DNA of 64,000 nt from Blastomussa wellsi (Eukaryota; Cnidaria; Anthozoa; Scleractinia; Plerogyridae). Shown here piece by piece: positions 13,211 to 25,200 of the stretch; position 1 is the stretch's first letter, and the number at the start of each line of letters is the position of its first letter. The translations under genes and the position numbers were made by a program. The notes below the pieces were generated by a model, which was not told the DNA's origin, did not search any database, and worked only from the letters and a program-made list of their open reading frames with translations. The stretch covers positions 30,193,852 through 30,257,851 of the forward strand of contig OX393562.1 of NCBI GenBank assembly GCA_947652115.1. The letters are read 5' to 3'.

Positions 13211-16200
13211 ATGGAAGTGGATGAAATAGGTAAGCTTTAAAATGACCACAAACTCAGCTATTTAAGTTAAGCTTAGTTAATGGCGTCTTTCTGCTTATGG
13301 TGTTGTCCTAGTTTTACATTTGTTTTTGTGGAGTAAAAGTGTGAAGTGTAATGCGCATCCCAAGCGTCGACGAAAATACCTATTTGACGCGATACGCAGT
13401 ATTTTACTGTCAACGAGTTTAGCAGCTGTTTTATTTCGTTGCAAATTCCATTCTTCTGTTCGAGAGGTTTCTTCAATCTTGGGTGTGTTATTTTTCTTGA
13501 TCCAGCTCTGTCGTTCTTGATATCGCGAACTTGTTGACAAGCAAAGAACGGATTTATTGCTGTGAATAGGGAACTAACTCGAAGCCGTAGACATTGTGAC
13601 CGAAATTTCTATTGCAATTGCCGTTAATGGCAAATGAACAATTTTCTTGTCTTAGAAAGTTCTCGAGTTGTTTCACATTTTTGTAGGACCAGCATTTGTT
13701 GCATAGTTGTAGGACCATCATTTAGAAAGGCTTCTTTGTCATTGTGGTTACATATTAAAAAGTTTCTAACAAATTTGCACCTACCACCCACTCAGATTTC
13801 TTTCTGAAAGATACATAGCATTTTATTTGTCCTTTCATTTTTCATATTTATTTGTTTTTCTTTGAATATTTTGGTCTGCCAAATGCTGAGTTTTCGTTGT
13901 ACAAGAACAAGTGGTTTGAATCATGATAAAAACCTCTTACTACCAATAATTGGTTCATGCTTTAGCGTGCACCACCATCATCAAGTTTTATATAATAAGC
14001 CCAATTAGGGACGCATTTTGATTGGGTCCTACATGTACCTATGATCTATTAAAGGACATGCACTGCCGGATTACGTTCACATTTTGTTTCTGTATTATAT
14101 AAAACAGATAGATTCCATGTTGCCATGCATCTGTTTAGATCACAGAAGACAACAAATGTGATAAGAACATCAGTGATACATTTGGCTATCGCCTCGTGTG
14201 CCACTTTGAGGTCGTCAGTGATCTGTTACTGAACAGATGCACAGCAACATGGAATCTATTTTTAAACGGTGCACTTGGTGGTTTTGAGGGCCTGGAAGAA
14301 GTGTAAAGAAGTATGCTCCATTGGATCATGGAGCATGCTTACTTATGTTATAATTAATAATAATTTCTAAGTATTTGTGAGGCCCAGTTGTCCAATTTTT
14401 AGAATATGATCCAGACTATGGATCAAACAGTTCATGTCTGACTGTATGATGGTTAGGTTTAGTAGAGGTTAGGGTGGATTCCGTGCACATCTTATGCCAA
14501 AGATACACCAAGGTGTTAAAAGTCTAGTCATCTGAATTCCAGTTAAGAAATGCAGAACTGCATTGCACATTTTGAAATCGAAGCTGAAGATCTTTGTTGA
14601 AACCTGGATAAAATTCAGTCTGGGTTAGGGGCTAAGGTTTGAAAAAGTGCTGCTCAGTCATCTGGGATGAGTAGATGTTCCCACTAGGGTTATATAGGTA
14701 AAGATCAAGGCTGCATGTAAGCCTAGAAGTCCACCAAGCCAGGGCTTATTCCGGTTCCCTTATCAAATAAATATGTGTAGTTCCAGAAATTAGCCATACA
14801 CCCCCTTACAGAAGGGATTGGAAGTTAGTGAAGGTGGGGGTTCTCAAAGGCCAAAAATTTAAAGAAATGTATGGGGTTCTTAGAAAAAATCCCTTCATGG
14901 ATCTATAACGTACAAGTAATAGCTTCCATATGAAGTGAAATAACGTCTGGTTGACAATGGGTTTAACTTCGCCCTTGGCTGTTTAAGCCAGGCAAATCAC
15001 TTGTAATGACTTTTATGTACATGTAAGAAATTTCTGTGAGATTTTAATCTTAATGCAAGCTAACAAGCTTGTATTTAAAATCTGTTTATTTTTAGATTAT
15101 GCGGGCTTTTGCATTGAAGGGTTTATATGGTCTTGAGCTGTTGGACATATATTTTTATATTGCTTATGGTATTTTTACACCTTCATTTCTTTTTAGATGA
15201 TATTTTTGATAGAAACATTGATCAACTTGATGTAAGAGAAACCCCTAGGTAAGTGAATTTGGTGTAACTCATGTTTGTTATAGGCCTTTTTCCAAAATGG
15301 CGGCCAATAATTTATTATTTTATGTGCATGTTAAGTGGCCCTTCTTACCTCGGTAGCATGAGCAACATTCAAAAGAATTTAACTTAAAAATGAGGCCAAA
15401 AGGCCAATTTATACCTGCATAAATCAGCAGCCATTTTGGAATCACGTGTATTGGGGATCTTCAGATCAGAGTACAAGATTGAGTACAAGTACATGTTTGA
15501 CTTTGAATTTCGATCAGTTACATTCCCAGAGCGTACCATCCAGTTGAGGTCTCTCCTGGCACCAACTGGAACGTCTGTCCAACAGCAGATGGGAATGGAG
15601 GACATGTAAAGGCTTCAGATCAGATCAGACGTTCCCAGAGCACTCACTCCTCCCAGTTGAATAGGAGACCATTGATTTGAGATTGATGTGAAATGTTGTA
15701 ATTGGAAGCATAAGCACTACATGAACATGTAGGTTTGAAAAGTTGTACTCGTACTCAATCTCCGATCTGAATGTCCCCAATAGAGATTCAACTGATCTTC
15801 ACCTTTGCAACAGAGTAATATCAAATAATAATTATGGCACATCTGTCAAAATTATCAAAATTTGATTGACCTACTACTGCCAAGTGAAGCCAGGTTAATC
15901 TGGCCATAATGCAGGGGTTTCAAAACAAGCAGGTGACTGCCAGAGTTCTGCCGGTTACTTCTGCTGGTTACTCTGGTCATAGCAATCAGCTGTCGACAAG
16001 ATCAACTTGTCACAGCCGCCGACTTAGAAACATTAGCTCATTGATTACAAATTATTGCTGTTGTTGCCATGGAAACTGTAAGCATGTGCTACCTTTTCTA
16101 AAATACAGAGCAGCTCGTTAAAGAATGCAGAATGACATAAACAGTACTGTACATGCTGAGATGAACTGAACACTTTATTTAAACACGATGGGATGTTCAG

Positions 16201-19200
16201 CAGAGCTGGTGGGGTCGTGTATTTAGCAATAAAATAATGATGATAGTAATGATAATACATAAAAATAAATATTAAAATTTAAATTATAAACCTAGAATTG
16301 CGTTTAATAATATGCTTAATTGTCTAATAAGATAAAGGTAGCAATAATGATGAGGTAACCCAGGAATAAAACAAAATTTGTTTGAAATCCTAAGTGATTT
16401 TGTTAATTTGTTGACAGGTGGGAACTATCAGAGGAGGAAGAATCAGGAGGAAGTGATGTAGAAACACTAGTAAATCAACAACAGTCTGCTGTGAGTAAAA
16501 CACTTCTACAGATAATAAGATATCTGCTCAGGAACAGTTATAAACTCATGTCACCTTTTGTTACATTCCATCTCCCCATTCCTGCCTGTTACCAATGTTG
16601 TGTTAAAAAATCCTTGGTACAGAAATACAAGCAAACATTGGTGCGTGGGTGTTTCAATGAAATGTGTTCATTGGCAAGTTGTGTCGACTGAAACATGAAC
16701 TGTATGAAAGTAAAAGCCACAGCGACACACCTCATGGAGAAAGGAAGATTCGATATGAACAATTTGTAGAAATTACCCCTGCCTACAATATTGAAAATGG
16801 CAACTTGGATTAAGTTTTACTGGCCTAAGTGCATGTACATGTAAAAAGTACAGCATGAAAGGTAGTTGACCGTGCCTCAAGCCTTGATCCTCATGTTTCA
16901 AAATTTGAAAAAAATTATTTTGAGTCACAAATTTCAAGTTTATGAGTTGAGTTGACTGATTTCTTGATTCTTGTACACTCAATTGCTTGAGTGGGCAAAC
17001 AATAACACACTGATGGACTTGTGAGGAATTATCATGCTCCCTTGTTTAGCACTAAAGGTAAAATGAAAAGTAAAAACTTGAATGGTAAAATGTCAATGCA
17101 AATAAATACCTAAATAATATAATTATATAATATCTTTTTGTCGACAGATGATGGATGGCACAGGCTACATGTACATGTAAATTATTAATAACAATCTTTA
17201 TAAACCTTGTTTTTAGAAGAAAAAGCCAAACAACCAGGTACCTATACAACCAATGGCCCAAAGGACTATCCCTAACTCAACCCCAGGAGTAAGTCCAGGA
17301 AGGAAACTGTCTTCGAAACAGAATGGTGCCATCCCAAATATAGCACAGACGCAAAGCCCCATTATGAAGAGAAACCCTGATAGTCCAATCAACAATGCAA
17401 AAATGCCTGGGAGTAGTGGTAATACACTGTTAGAGAAGGCAAGTATGTCACCAAGTTTGTACAGAAATCCATTGAACAAAGAGAAGATTGATGCAATGGT
17501 GAAGTCTGCATACAAAGAGAAAAGTGATTCTGTTAAGGTAAGCACATACAGAGCTACATTAATATTATTTTTAATCTTTGCTTGGCATGCTCACTTGCTC
17601 ATTGTTGTTCTTGAGAAGTTTACAGTGTGGCTACTGTTACCGGGGTCACCCAGACAAACTTAACCAATCTCAAAGCAAAACGGAAACAATAGATTTCAGC
17701 ATTTTTTTAACTTCAGCCAAATGTAGAGTACAGAACAATGAAATTTCAACTTGTTCGTTCGCCACAAAAACAGATCAATACAAATTTTGGCTGTATGCAC
17801 TGAGTTCCAATTAATTTTGATTGCATCCCTTTTGAACTTGAGTAGTTGTGACAGCAAAATTTGGAAGGTAAATATTTAGCAATGTTTATGAAAGAGAAGT
17901 TCGAAACAGGGAAAGCAACGATTGTACCGTTTGTCTCAACTGTGTGTGGTGGAGTTCGCTCGTGACAATTCCAAGTTTTTTCTGCGGCATCAACTGGAGT
18001 TTTGGTAGTACCATTTGGAAAATAAATACATGTGATGCAAGCGAGGGAAGACTTGTAGCCATGTACTTGTACTTACAGATTTTGAAGTGTCTCACAAGAC
18101 AAGTGACTCGTCTTGTCTCTCGATATGTAGCCTGTTCCAGGCTCTCAAATAGTAATGTAAATCAATTAATTAAGTGTATTTATTTATTTACATGCTGACG
18201 TCTGATCTCACCCCTGACTAGAAATGTAAAAGGGCATTTGAACAAGTATATGGAAAATGCGCTTTACAAATCCATTTACCATTACCATTATTAATTTGTT
18301 CATTCATTCATTTATTATTGGAATATTAAATGAGGAAATGAATGAATGGAAAAACAACAACAACAAATAAGTTGTTCAATAAATGGCTGCAATTACAAAC
18401 AATTATTGTTAGGTTGACCTGCCTTTTGTTACATGCGGTCAGCCATAAAAAGTTTCTTCTATGTCAGACAGTGCTGGCATGAGAATAGCAACTGTTTGAA
18501 GAGCATTGATGTATCTCTTTTGCAACACTTAGGATTTTGGAGCCAGTGAACGAGGAAACAAACAGTCCCAGGTAGCAAAAGGCCAACCAGCAGCCATCAA
18601 GCGAGATCAAAAAGAAAATCCCGATGTGCATGTGTGGGAGGAAGATGATGTTGATTCTGTCAAGGTAATTAGGTGAAAGATTTCCATTTAAAACCTTGTT
18701 GAGGTATTTATTAGATTTGTTGAACAGCTTACTATTCATTCGCTCCGACGAAGGGCTAACGCTCGAAACGTCAGCTCTTGAATCTCTTTACGGTGGCCAA
18801 TTGACATTATCAACCCAGTTGATAAAACCAAATTATATTGTTATACTTCCCACCAAAGCAGCACCATAGTTTCTTTAGAAACTTACCCCCTCTATTCATT
18901 TGTACAGTTAAGTCTATCTTATGGATACCTCTGTAAGAGAGGCATCCAGTGTTGTGGTTGTTGTTGGTCGCACTGGTCCCCGTGCATTGTTTTTCAGCTA
19001 TTTTATTGTACGTGTATCTACATGTAACTCTCTGTAAACCCAACATCATAGTGCCAACTTTGGAATTCTCTTCCAATTTGGACGAAAGCTGAACAGTCTC
19101 TTGAGAAATTCATTAATAAAATCTTCATGCACACTCGGCCTTCAAAATAGCAACTACACTATAGCACATGACATCTTTTATTTCATTCCTTCAGCCCAAT

Positions 19201-22200
19201 AGGCTGTATTGACTGATGGATAATTCTCAATTTTGTTTTTCAGGATTTTACTGGAAATGATCGTCAGAAGGAAGAAAAGTACATGGAAAGAACAGATGAG
19301 GTGATTTATCAACGAGCAGCGGAGGAGCACATTAGGAGACCACCCCTGTGGCATGATGATGAGGTGGATTCAGTCAGGGTGAGGCTTTAGATGCTTTTGC
19401 TTTTGGACTTTGCACAGTATTTTCTTCTTTCTAACTCTTCAATGAATTTTTTCACTCCAATGTACTCATTGGAATTTTTGTTTGAAGTCTGAAAGTCATT
19501 TTTACCTGAAATTTCTTAAAAGAGGAGTTTGGTACCTTTCATAATTAATCTTCCTTGTTAAGAGAAGGAAAATCTGAAATCCTATCTCTGCCTCGATTAC
19601 TTTAATAAAATAATATTAATTTATCACATTCGTATTTACATATTTGCATGGAGGAATTTTAGACAGCAGAAGAAAATGAATTTTAAAATGCTGTGTACTT
19701 GTATCAAGCTTAAAGCCCTGCTCACTTAAACTTTTGGATTTCAGGATTTCAGCCGTGTGTCTGGAAAACAAGAACCCCCTTCAGGTTTGGCCAGTCAGCA
19801 ATTGAGCAGGCTCCCCTCAGATGAACACATTTGCTTGTCTCCCCCCTGGAATGAAGAGGATGATGGGCCTGTCAGGGTAGGTACAATTTTGTTTATTGAT
19901 ATTAGCTTAACAGTTAAAAAGTATTATTTATTTTTTGTTGAACACTGCACAGACCAATCCCTTATTTTATGCCCATACTTGTAACATGACGTTATTCATG
20001 CAGGCAGCAATACATCTCTACTGTTATCTAAAAGTCTGCATAAATATGTTGGGTTCGTACGGGTCATGGAAAACCTGGAAAGTCATGGAATTCTAGATTG
20101 TCATTTTCCAGGCCTGGAAAGTCATGGAATTTATGTTTGGGTCATGGAAAGTCATGGAAAATTATGTTAATGAAAAGAGTACAAAATAAATAAGGTTTTA
20201 TCATGTAGAAACTGGTAAAAATGTACCCAAAATGAAAGATGATTTCCCCGAAAATGGAGAAAAATAATGGTCTGATTTAGGTCATGGAAAACGTAGAGAA
20301 GTCATGGAATTTCCAGAGCTCAAAGGAGTACAACCCTGGAGTGGGGTGAGATGAACCCCCACTGAATGCTGGAATACAGAACCCATGCTACTTGCCCTAT
20401 TTTTATCTTCACAATTGACATATATGCACATCTTGTTTGGAGAAAAATAGAGGCTGCTTCGCTGGCTATTATTTATTCATTAGGAGAATTCAAAAGTATT
20501 AACGGTACCATAATTATTAGTCAACATGTAACTTGCCCTTTGCATGCCAATTTTATGACCAAGAGCTTATAACTCCAATTGTTATTCAACAAATTGTCAC
20601 ATCGCCCATAAGTCTGGCAACATGCTGCATAATGACAACTTTTATACATGTACAGTGTAGCTGTAAAATACTCTTCATTAACAATTATTTTGTTGAATAA
20701 TAAAGCAATTATCCTGCTCAATCTTGCAGAATATCATCTGATTTTAGCCAACTCGGCCTATGGCCTTGTGGGCTAATTATCAGGCAATATTCTGTGCACT
20801 TTTGTGGGATAGTTGTTAAATAATAGACCATTTCTGAGTTCCCTTTTCCCTCTGCTTCAAAACAAGTCTTATACCCGATTCACACCAAAGCTTAAACACG
20901 TTTAAAAGCTGTTTAGTTAAATAAGGTTTAAAATTGTTTTGTTCATAAAAGTTACCAACTGATGATCGTTGACCTCAAATTTGGCACAATAAAAGAACAC
21001 ATTAGAACTTACTTGAATCCTATGTAAAATTCAGTCTTTCAGTCTTCTTTTGCTTATTTTCATTTTGCCTAACCTGGTTTAACTAAACAAGTTTTGTTGG
21101 TGTGAATGGGGTATAAGTGCAAAAATGAGTTTGATTTGCATGATAATGACCTTGCAGGTTGAACACATTTTCATATGAACAGTTTTGAACTTAGACTCAT
21201 TTTGATACTGAGGCAAAAGACTACTCAGAAATAGCCTATTGTTAATACACGTGGAGGTGTTGGTGCTGAAATCACTGGAATGTGTAATGGTATGTTTGCA
21301 GCCTTTTGTGACAGATGAGCCAGTAGCAAAGAACTTCAGCATCAATAACATGGTGATGGAGGAGAGAATGAGGCAGGGACAGCCACCACCCTGGCATGAG
21401 GAAGATGAGATAGATTCCACTAGAGTAAGTGCAAAACTGTAAACACTAATAAAAATAGTTCAAAAAACAGATAATGTTATAATATGTTGGATTAACTTAC
21501 AGAAGAGTTTGTATTTTGGTCCGAATGCCATGTTTTGCTCCGGCAGGTATTCTGTTATGAATCACAGAGTAACTTTCATGTTCCAGTAGGTCCCAATAAG
21601 GGGAGATGTTTCAGCTTCTAATATTGCCTTCTGATGAATGCCACACAATGGCAGACACCCACTTAATCTTGCTAGAAGCCACTATTTTGCAATATGTAGG
21701 AAAACACAAGTTGACATAATTGACAACCAAGCATTTTTGCAAAGTTACTTACTTACAAGAATACTGTCTTAAATAAGACAGATTCAACTAAAAACGTATG
21801 TTAATTTATCTGTCGTGTTGCATTCAGGACTTTGCTGCACAATATCGTAAAACAAGATCAATGGAGAACTCACGCCGCCCATCCGAGGAGAATATTTACC
21901 TGACTCCACCATGGATGGAAGATGAACGGCAATCATGTGGAGTAAGTGAGGATTCTGTTTAGTGTTAGCACATGTATCTCGAGTTTCAAATTTGCACTTG
22001 GCAAGTTTTCATGAACTTCAGTGATAAATGGCATGTAATACTACATTCCGCAGGGTTCGCACGCAGTCTTGAAAGTCCTTGAATCTCAGAATAAAAATTC
22101 AAGGCCTTAAAAGTCCTTGAAACTTTCAGTCAGTTCTGGAAAGTCCTTGAAATTTGTAGCCAATTTCAATCAACCTAGACTTTTTCCAGTCTGGTAGGCA

Positions 22201-25200
22201 CACTCGCTACTGCGAGCAGCTGATTAAAACTGGATTTTGCAGTGTGTAGAGTCCTTGAAAAATGGAAAATGTGTCCTTGAAAAGTCCTTGAATTTGTAGT
22301 CCAAAAAAGGGTACAACCCTGATTCCATCATTTTGCAAAACTCCTATTTTCTCTTGCCATTCGTGTGTTTGTAAGAAGTGCTGACAACATTGAACATTCA
22401 CCATCATTCATTTTGTATCATACTTATAATACTTTGCTTTGACATGCATGTCGCGTATCGCTCATGAACTTACTGGTACATGTACCCTGTTGTAAATGGC
22501 CTAGCTCACTAAGAGTTCTTGGTAGCTCAGTTGGTTGGAGTGCCTGACTGGTATCTAGAAGGTCATGGGTTTTTTGGGACTCAGATTTTTTCACTGGCCC
22601 ATGCTCTTGACATAATGAACACTATTTTCATCTTTATTATTGTTAATTTTTTGCAGGGTCGACCAGGCTCTGATCATTCATCCAATCGATCGTACAGAAT
22701 GACCCTCGAAGAACAGCGAGCCATTCAAGAGGAGGTCAGGAGCACAGGTGTTGTCGAGGCCGTGGATAAAGCTCAGATACTCCGTGAAGAAAAAGCAGCG
22801 GACAATGTTGCTGCTGGAGTAGGACCACAAGTGCCTGGTAGAGACAGTGGATTCTGTAGCGAGCAGGACCAGCTCGCACAACAGGCACAAGGTGGGTAGA
22901 AAATTATTAGACCTTATGCTCATCTTAAAACAAAGTTTTTCAGAAGTGACTGGTCATCCGTCCCCAGTTTTTTAAAAAGGCCTACGCCGTGTAACATTTT
23001 TAAGCGCCATATAAATAAGTTTCTACTATCTGTATAAATTATTCTTAGTGTTTTTTATCAATTTTAGACCTTTTAAATTTTAGAGACATAACTGTTATCT
23101 GTTTTTAGCATTTTTAACTTTTTAGGAATATTTATTTTTTACCACTTATAGTGACAGGAGCTTCCTCCTTAAAGATTTTTAATTAGTATTCATCATTATT
23201 GTGTGAATTCTAAGCTTTGGCTGAGGGCTGCTACTCGGAATGCCAGCTCTTCAAATAAATCTTTTGATTTTTATTTTTGGCTTGATTGTTGATTTATACT
23301 TTGAGATACTTGTTCCTAATCTTGAGCTACTCTTAATCCGAGTTGAAATAGAGTTGTGTCTGTCCATTTTGACTACGAACGTCAACTTCAAGTTCTCAAT
23401 AACCTTAGTGACCAGTATCTGCCCCTTTGTGGTAAGAATACATCACAGGCTTATGGTATTCGCTCAGAGAAACCTCAGGCTCTTGGCCTAGTGATTAGTT
23501 GTGCCTTCATAACTGCATGGCTTGTTTCATGTTCTCAACTTCTGTCTCACTTGTAATCGACAGGCTTGGTAGCTGATGGCTTAACAAGTAACACACTGCC
23601 GCAGGGGGATCCACTTATCACAAAAGACGTCGCCAATTCAGACCCTCCTACAGAAAAATCACCTGTGACGTCATTACAAACCATAAAGCCAACAACAACC
23701 CAGATCCAGGCCTCAAGCAAAGCTACCGTGGAACCCTACAAACCTGCTGTACTAAACCCAACAGAAGACACCAGACATGTAAATCAGCCGTTACCTAGCA
23801 ACAGAGAAAGGACAATCATGCGCACTGCTCCTCATGATATTAGAAGTGACCAAGACACAAGAAACTCGCATAATGGTGGCGAGGCAGGTACCCACGGTAG
23901 AAGTCTTACCAGGAGTGTCAGCCAATCCAGTCTGGAAGCCATGTGTTACTCACCGCATGACGCTTTGGATGGCTTGGAGACTTCCAGTGTGGTCAGTTTT
24001 GCGAGCACCGCAGCCACTCACCACGACCTCGATACCCGAATTGATATGGTGCAGTCGCTGTTATCCATGCTGGGCACGCATGACAAAGATGATATGTCAA
24101 GGACTTTGTTAGCCATGTCTAACAGCAAAGACAGCTGTGCAGCCATGCGGCAATCAGGTTGTCTTCCGCTGCTTATTGATCTCCTGCACGGCACAGATTT
24201 CAACGACAAGAACGCACGTCGCGAGGCCCGTGCGCGTGCAGGTCTCGCGTTGCACAACATCGTTTACTCCAACGTAGAAGATAGGCGTGGTCGACGTGAG
24301 GTTCGAGTTCTTAGGCTGCTGGAAATTGCGCGTGCGCATTGTGACGCTGTGCGGTTTAAAGGCTTCCCAGTGCATCCCTGCGCTGAGCGTTGGTATCCAC
24401 CCCTGATGGATTATGGGCCGGCTCCGGCTGTTGCCGCGCTTATGAAGTTGTCGTTTGAAGAAGACCATCGCATGGCCATTTGCGAGCTTGGTGGACTTCA
24501 AGCTATTGCGGAACTCGTTCAAATTGATCACCAAGTCAACGAACAGTGTAAAGACTTTTATAGCCTTAGTCTGCGCAAGTATGCGGGTATGACAGTTACA
24601 AACCTGACATTTGGAAACACCAAAAACAAGAGCTTGTTGTGCAGCATTCCAGGCGCTGTTGACGCCATTATATCTCAGTTGTACACTGTTGAAGAAGAGG
24701 AGATCGTCCAAGTCTCTGCTAGCGTACTTAGGAATCTCTCCTGGAGAGCTGATGAACTTTGTCGCAAGACATTACGCGATGCAGGCGCAATAAAAGCGCT
24801 GCTGTCCGCTTCCCAAGCAGTGCATGGCGAGCCCGCCCTGAGAACGACCCTTAGTGCCCTGTGGAACCTTTCAGCTCATTGCTCGGATAACAAGGCGGAA
24901 ATTTGTGCGTCCCCAGGTGCCCTGAAATTCCTTGTCAAGTGTCTCAACTACTCCAGTCCCACAGGTAATATTTCTGTGGTAGAGAGTAGCGGAGGAATTT
25001 TGAGAAATCTTTCATCTCACATCGCCGTGCGACCAGACTATCGCAAAACTCTTCGTGATTGCGGCTGCTTTCAAATCGTGCTTTCTCATCTGCGCTCCCC
25101 AAGCCTTAGGGTGGTCAGTAATGTGTGTGGTGCCCTGTGGAATCTGTCTGCTCGGTGTGTAGAGGATCAAGAGTTGCTGTGGGAACTTGGTGCTGTATCA

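Larger units (their letters stand above)
18533..21941 (+). other. APC: Array of five exon-encoded PPW-acidic modules in APC
   Basis: Five consecutive exons (18533-18664, 19244-19378, 19745-19876, 21302-21424, 21828-21941; 44, 45, 44, 41 and 38 codons), all bounded by phase-0 introns, encode related modules. Four start Asp-Phe; the fourth starts Pro-Phe. Each ends in a tryptophan followed by acidic residues: HVWEEDDVDSVK, RPPLWHDDEVDSVR, SPPWNEEDDGPVR, PPPWHEEDEIDSTR, TPPWMEDERQSCG. The preceding exon (17217-17537) also ends SDSVK. Modules 2 and 4 resemble each other most (EEHIRRPPLWH, EERMRQGQPPPWH), as do 3 and 5 (PSDEHICLSPPW, PSEENIYLTPPW), which suggests duplication of a two-exon unit. 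I know no named domain with this signature, and its function is unknown. Confidence 0.85.

Noticed and set aside
24154..24711. 185-codon open frame on the minus strand
   Set aside because: It lies entirely antisense to the APC armadillo domain, has no recognisable domain, and is explained as a shadow of the sense codons.
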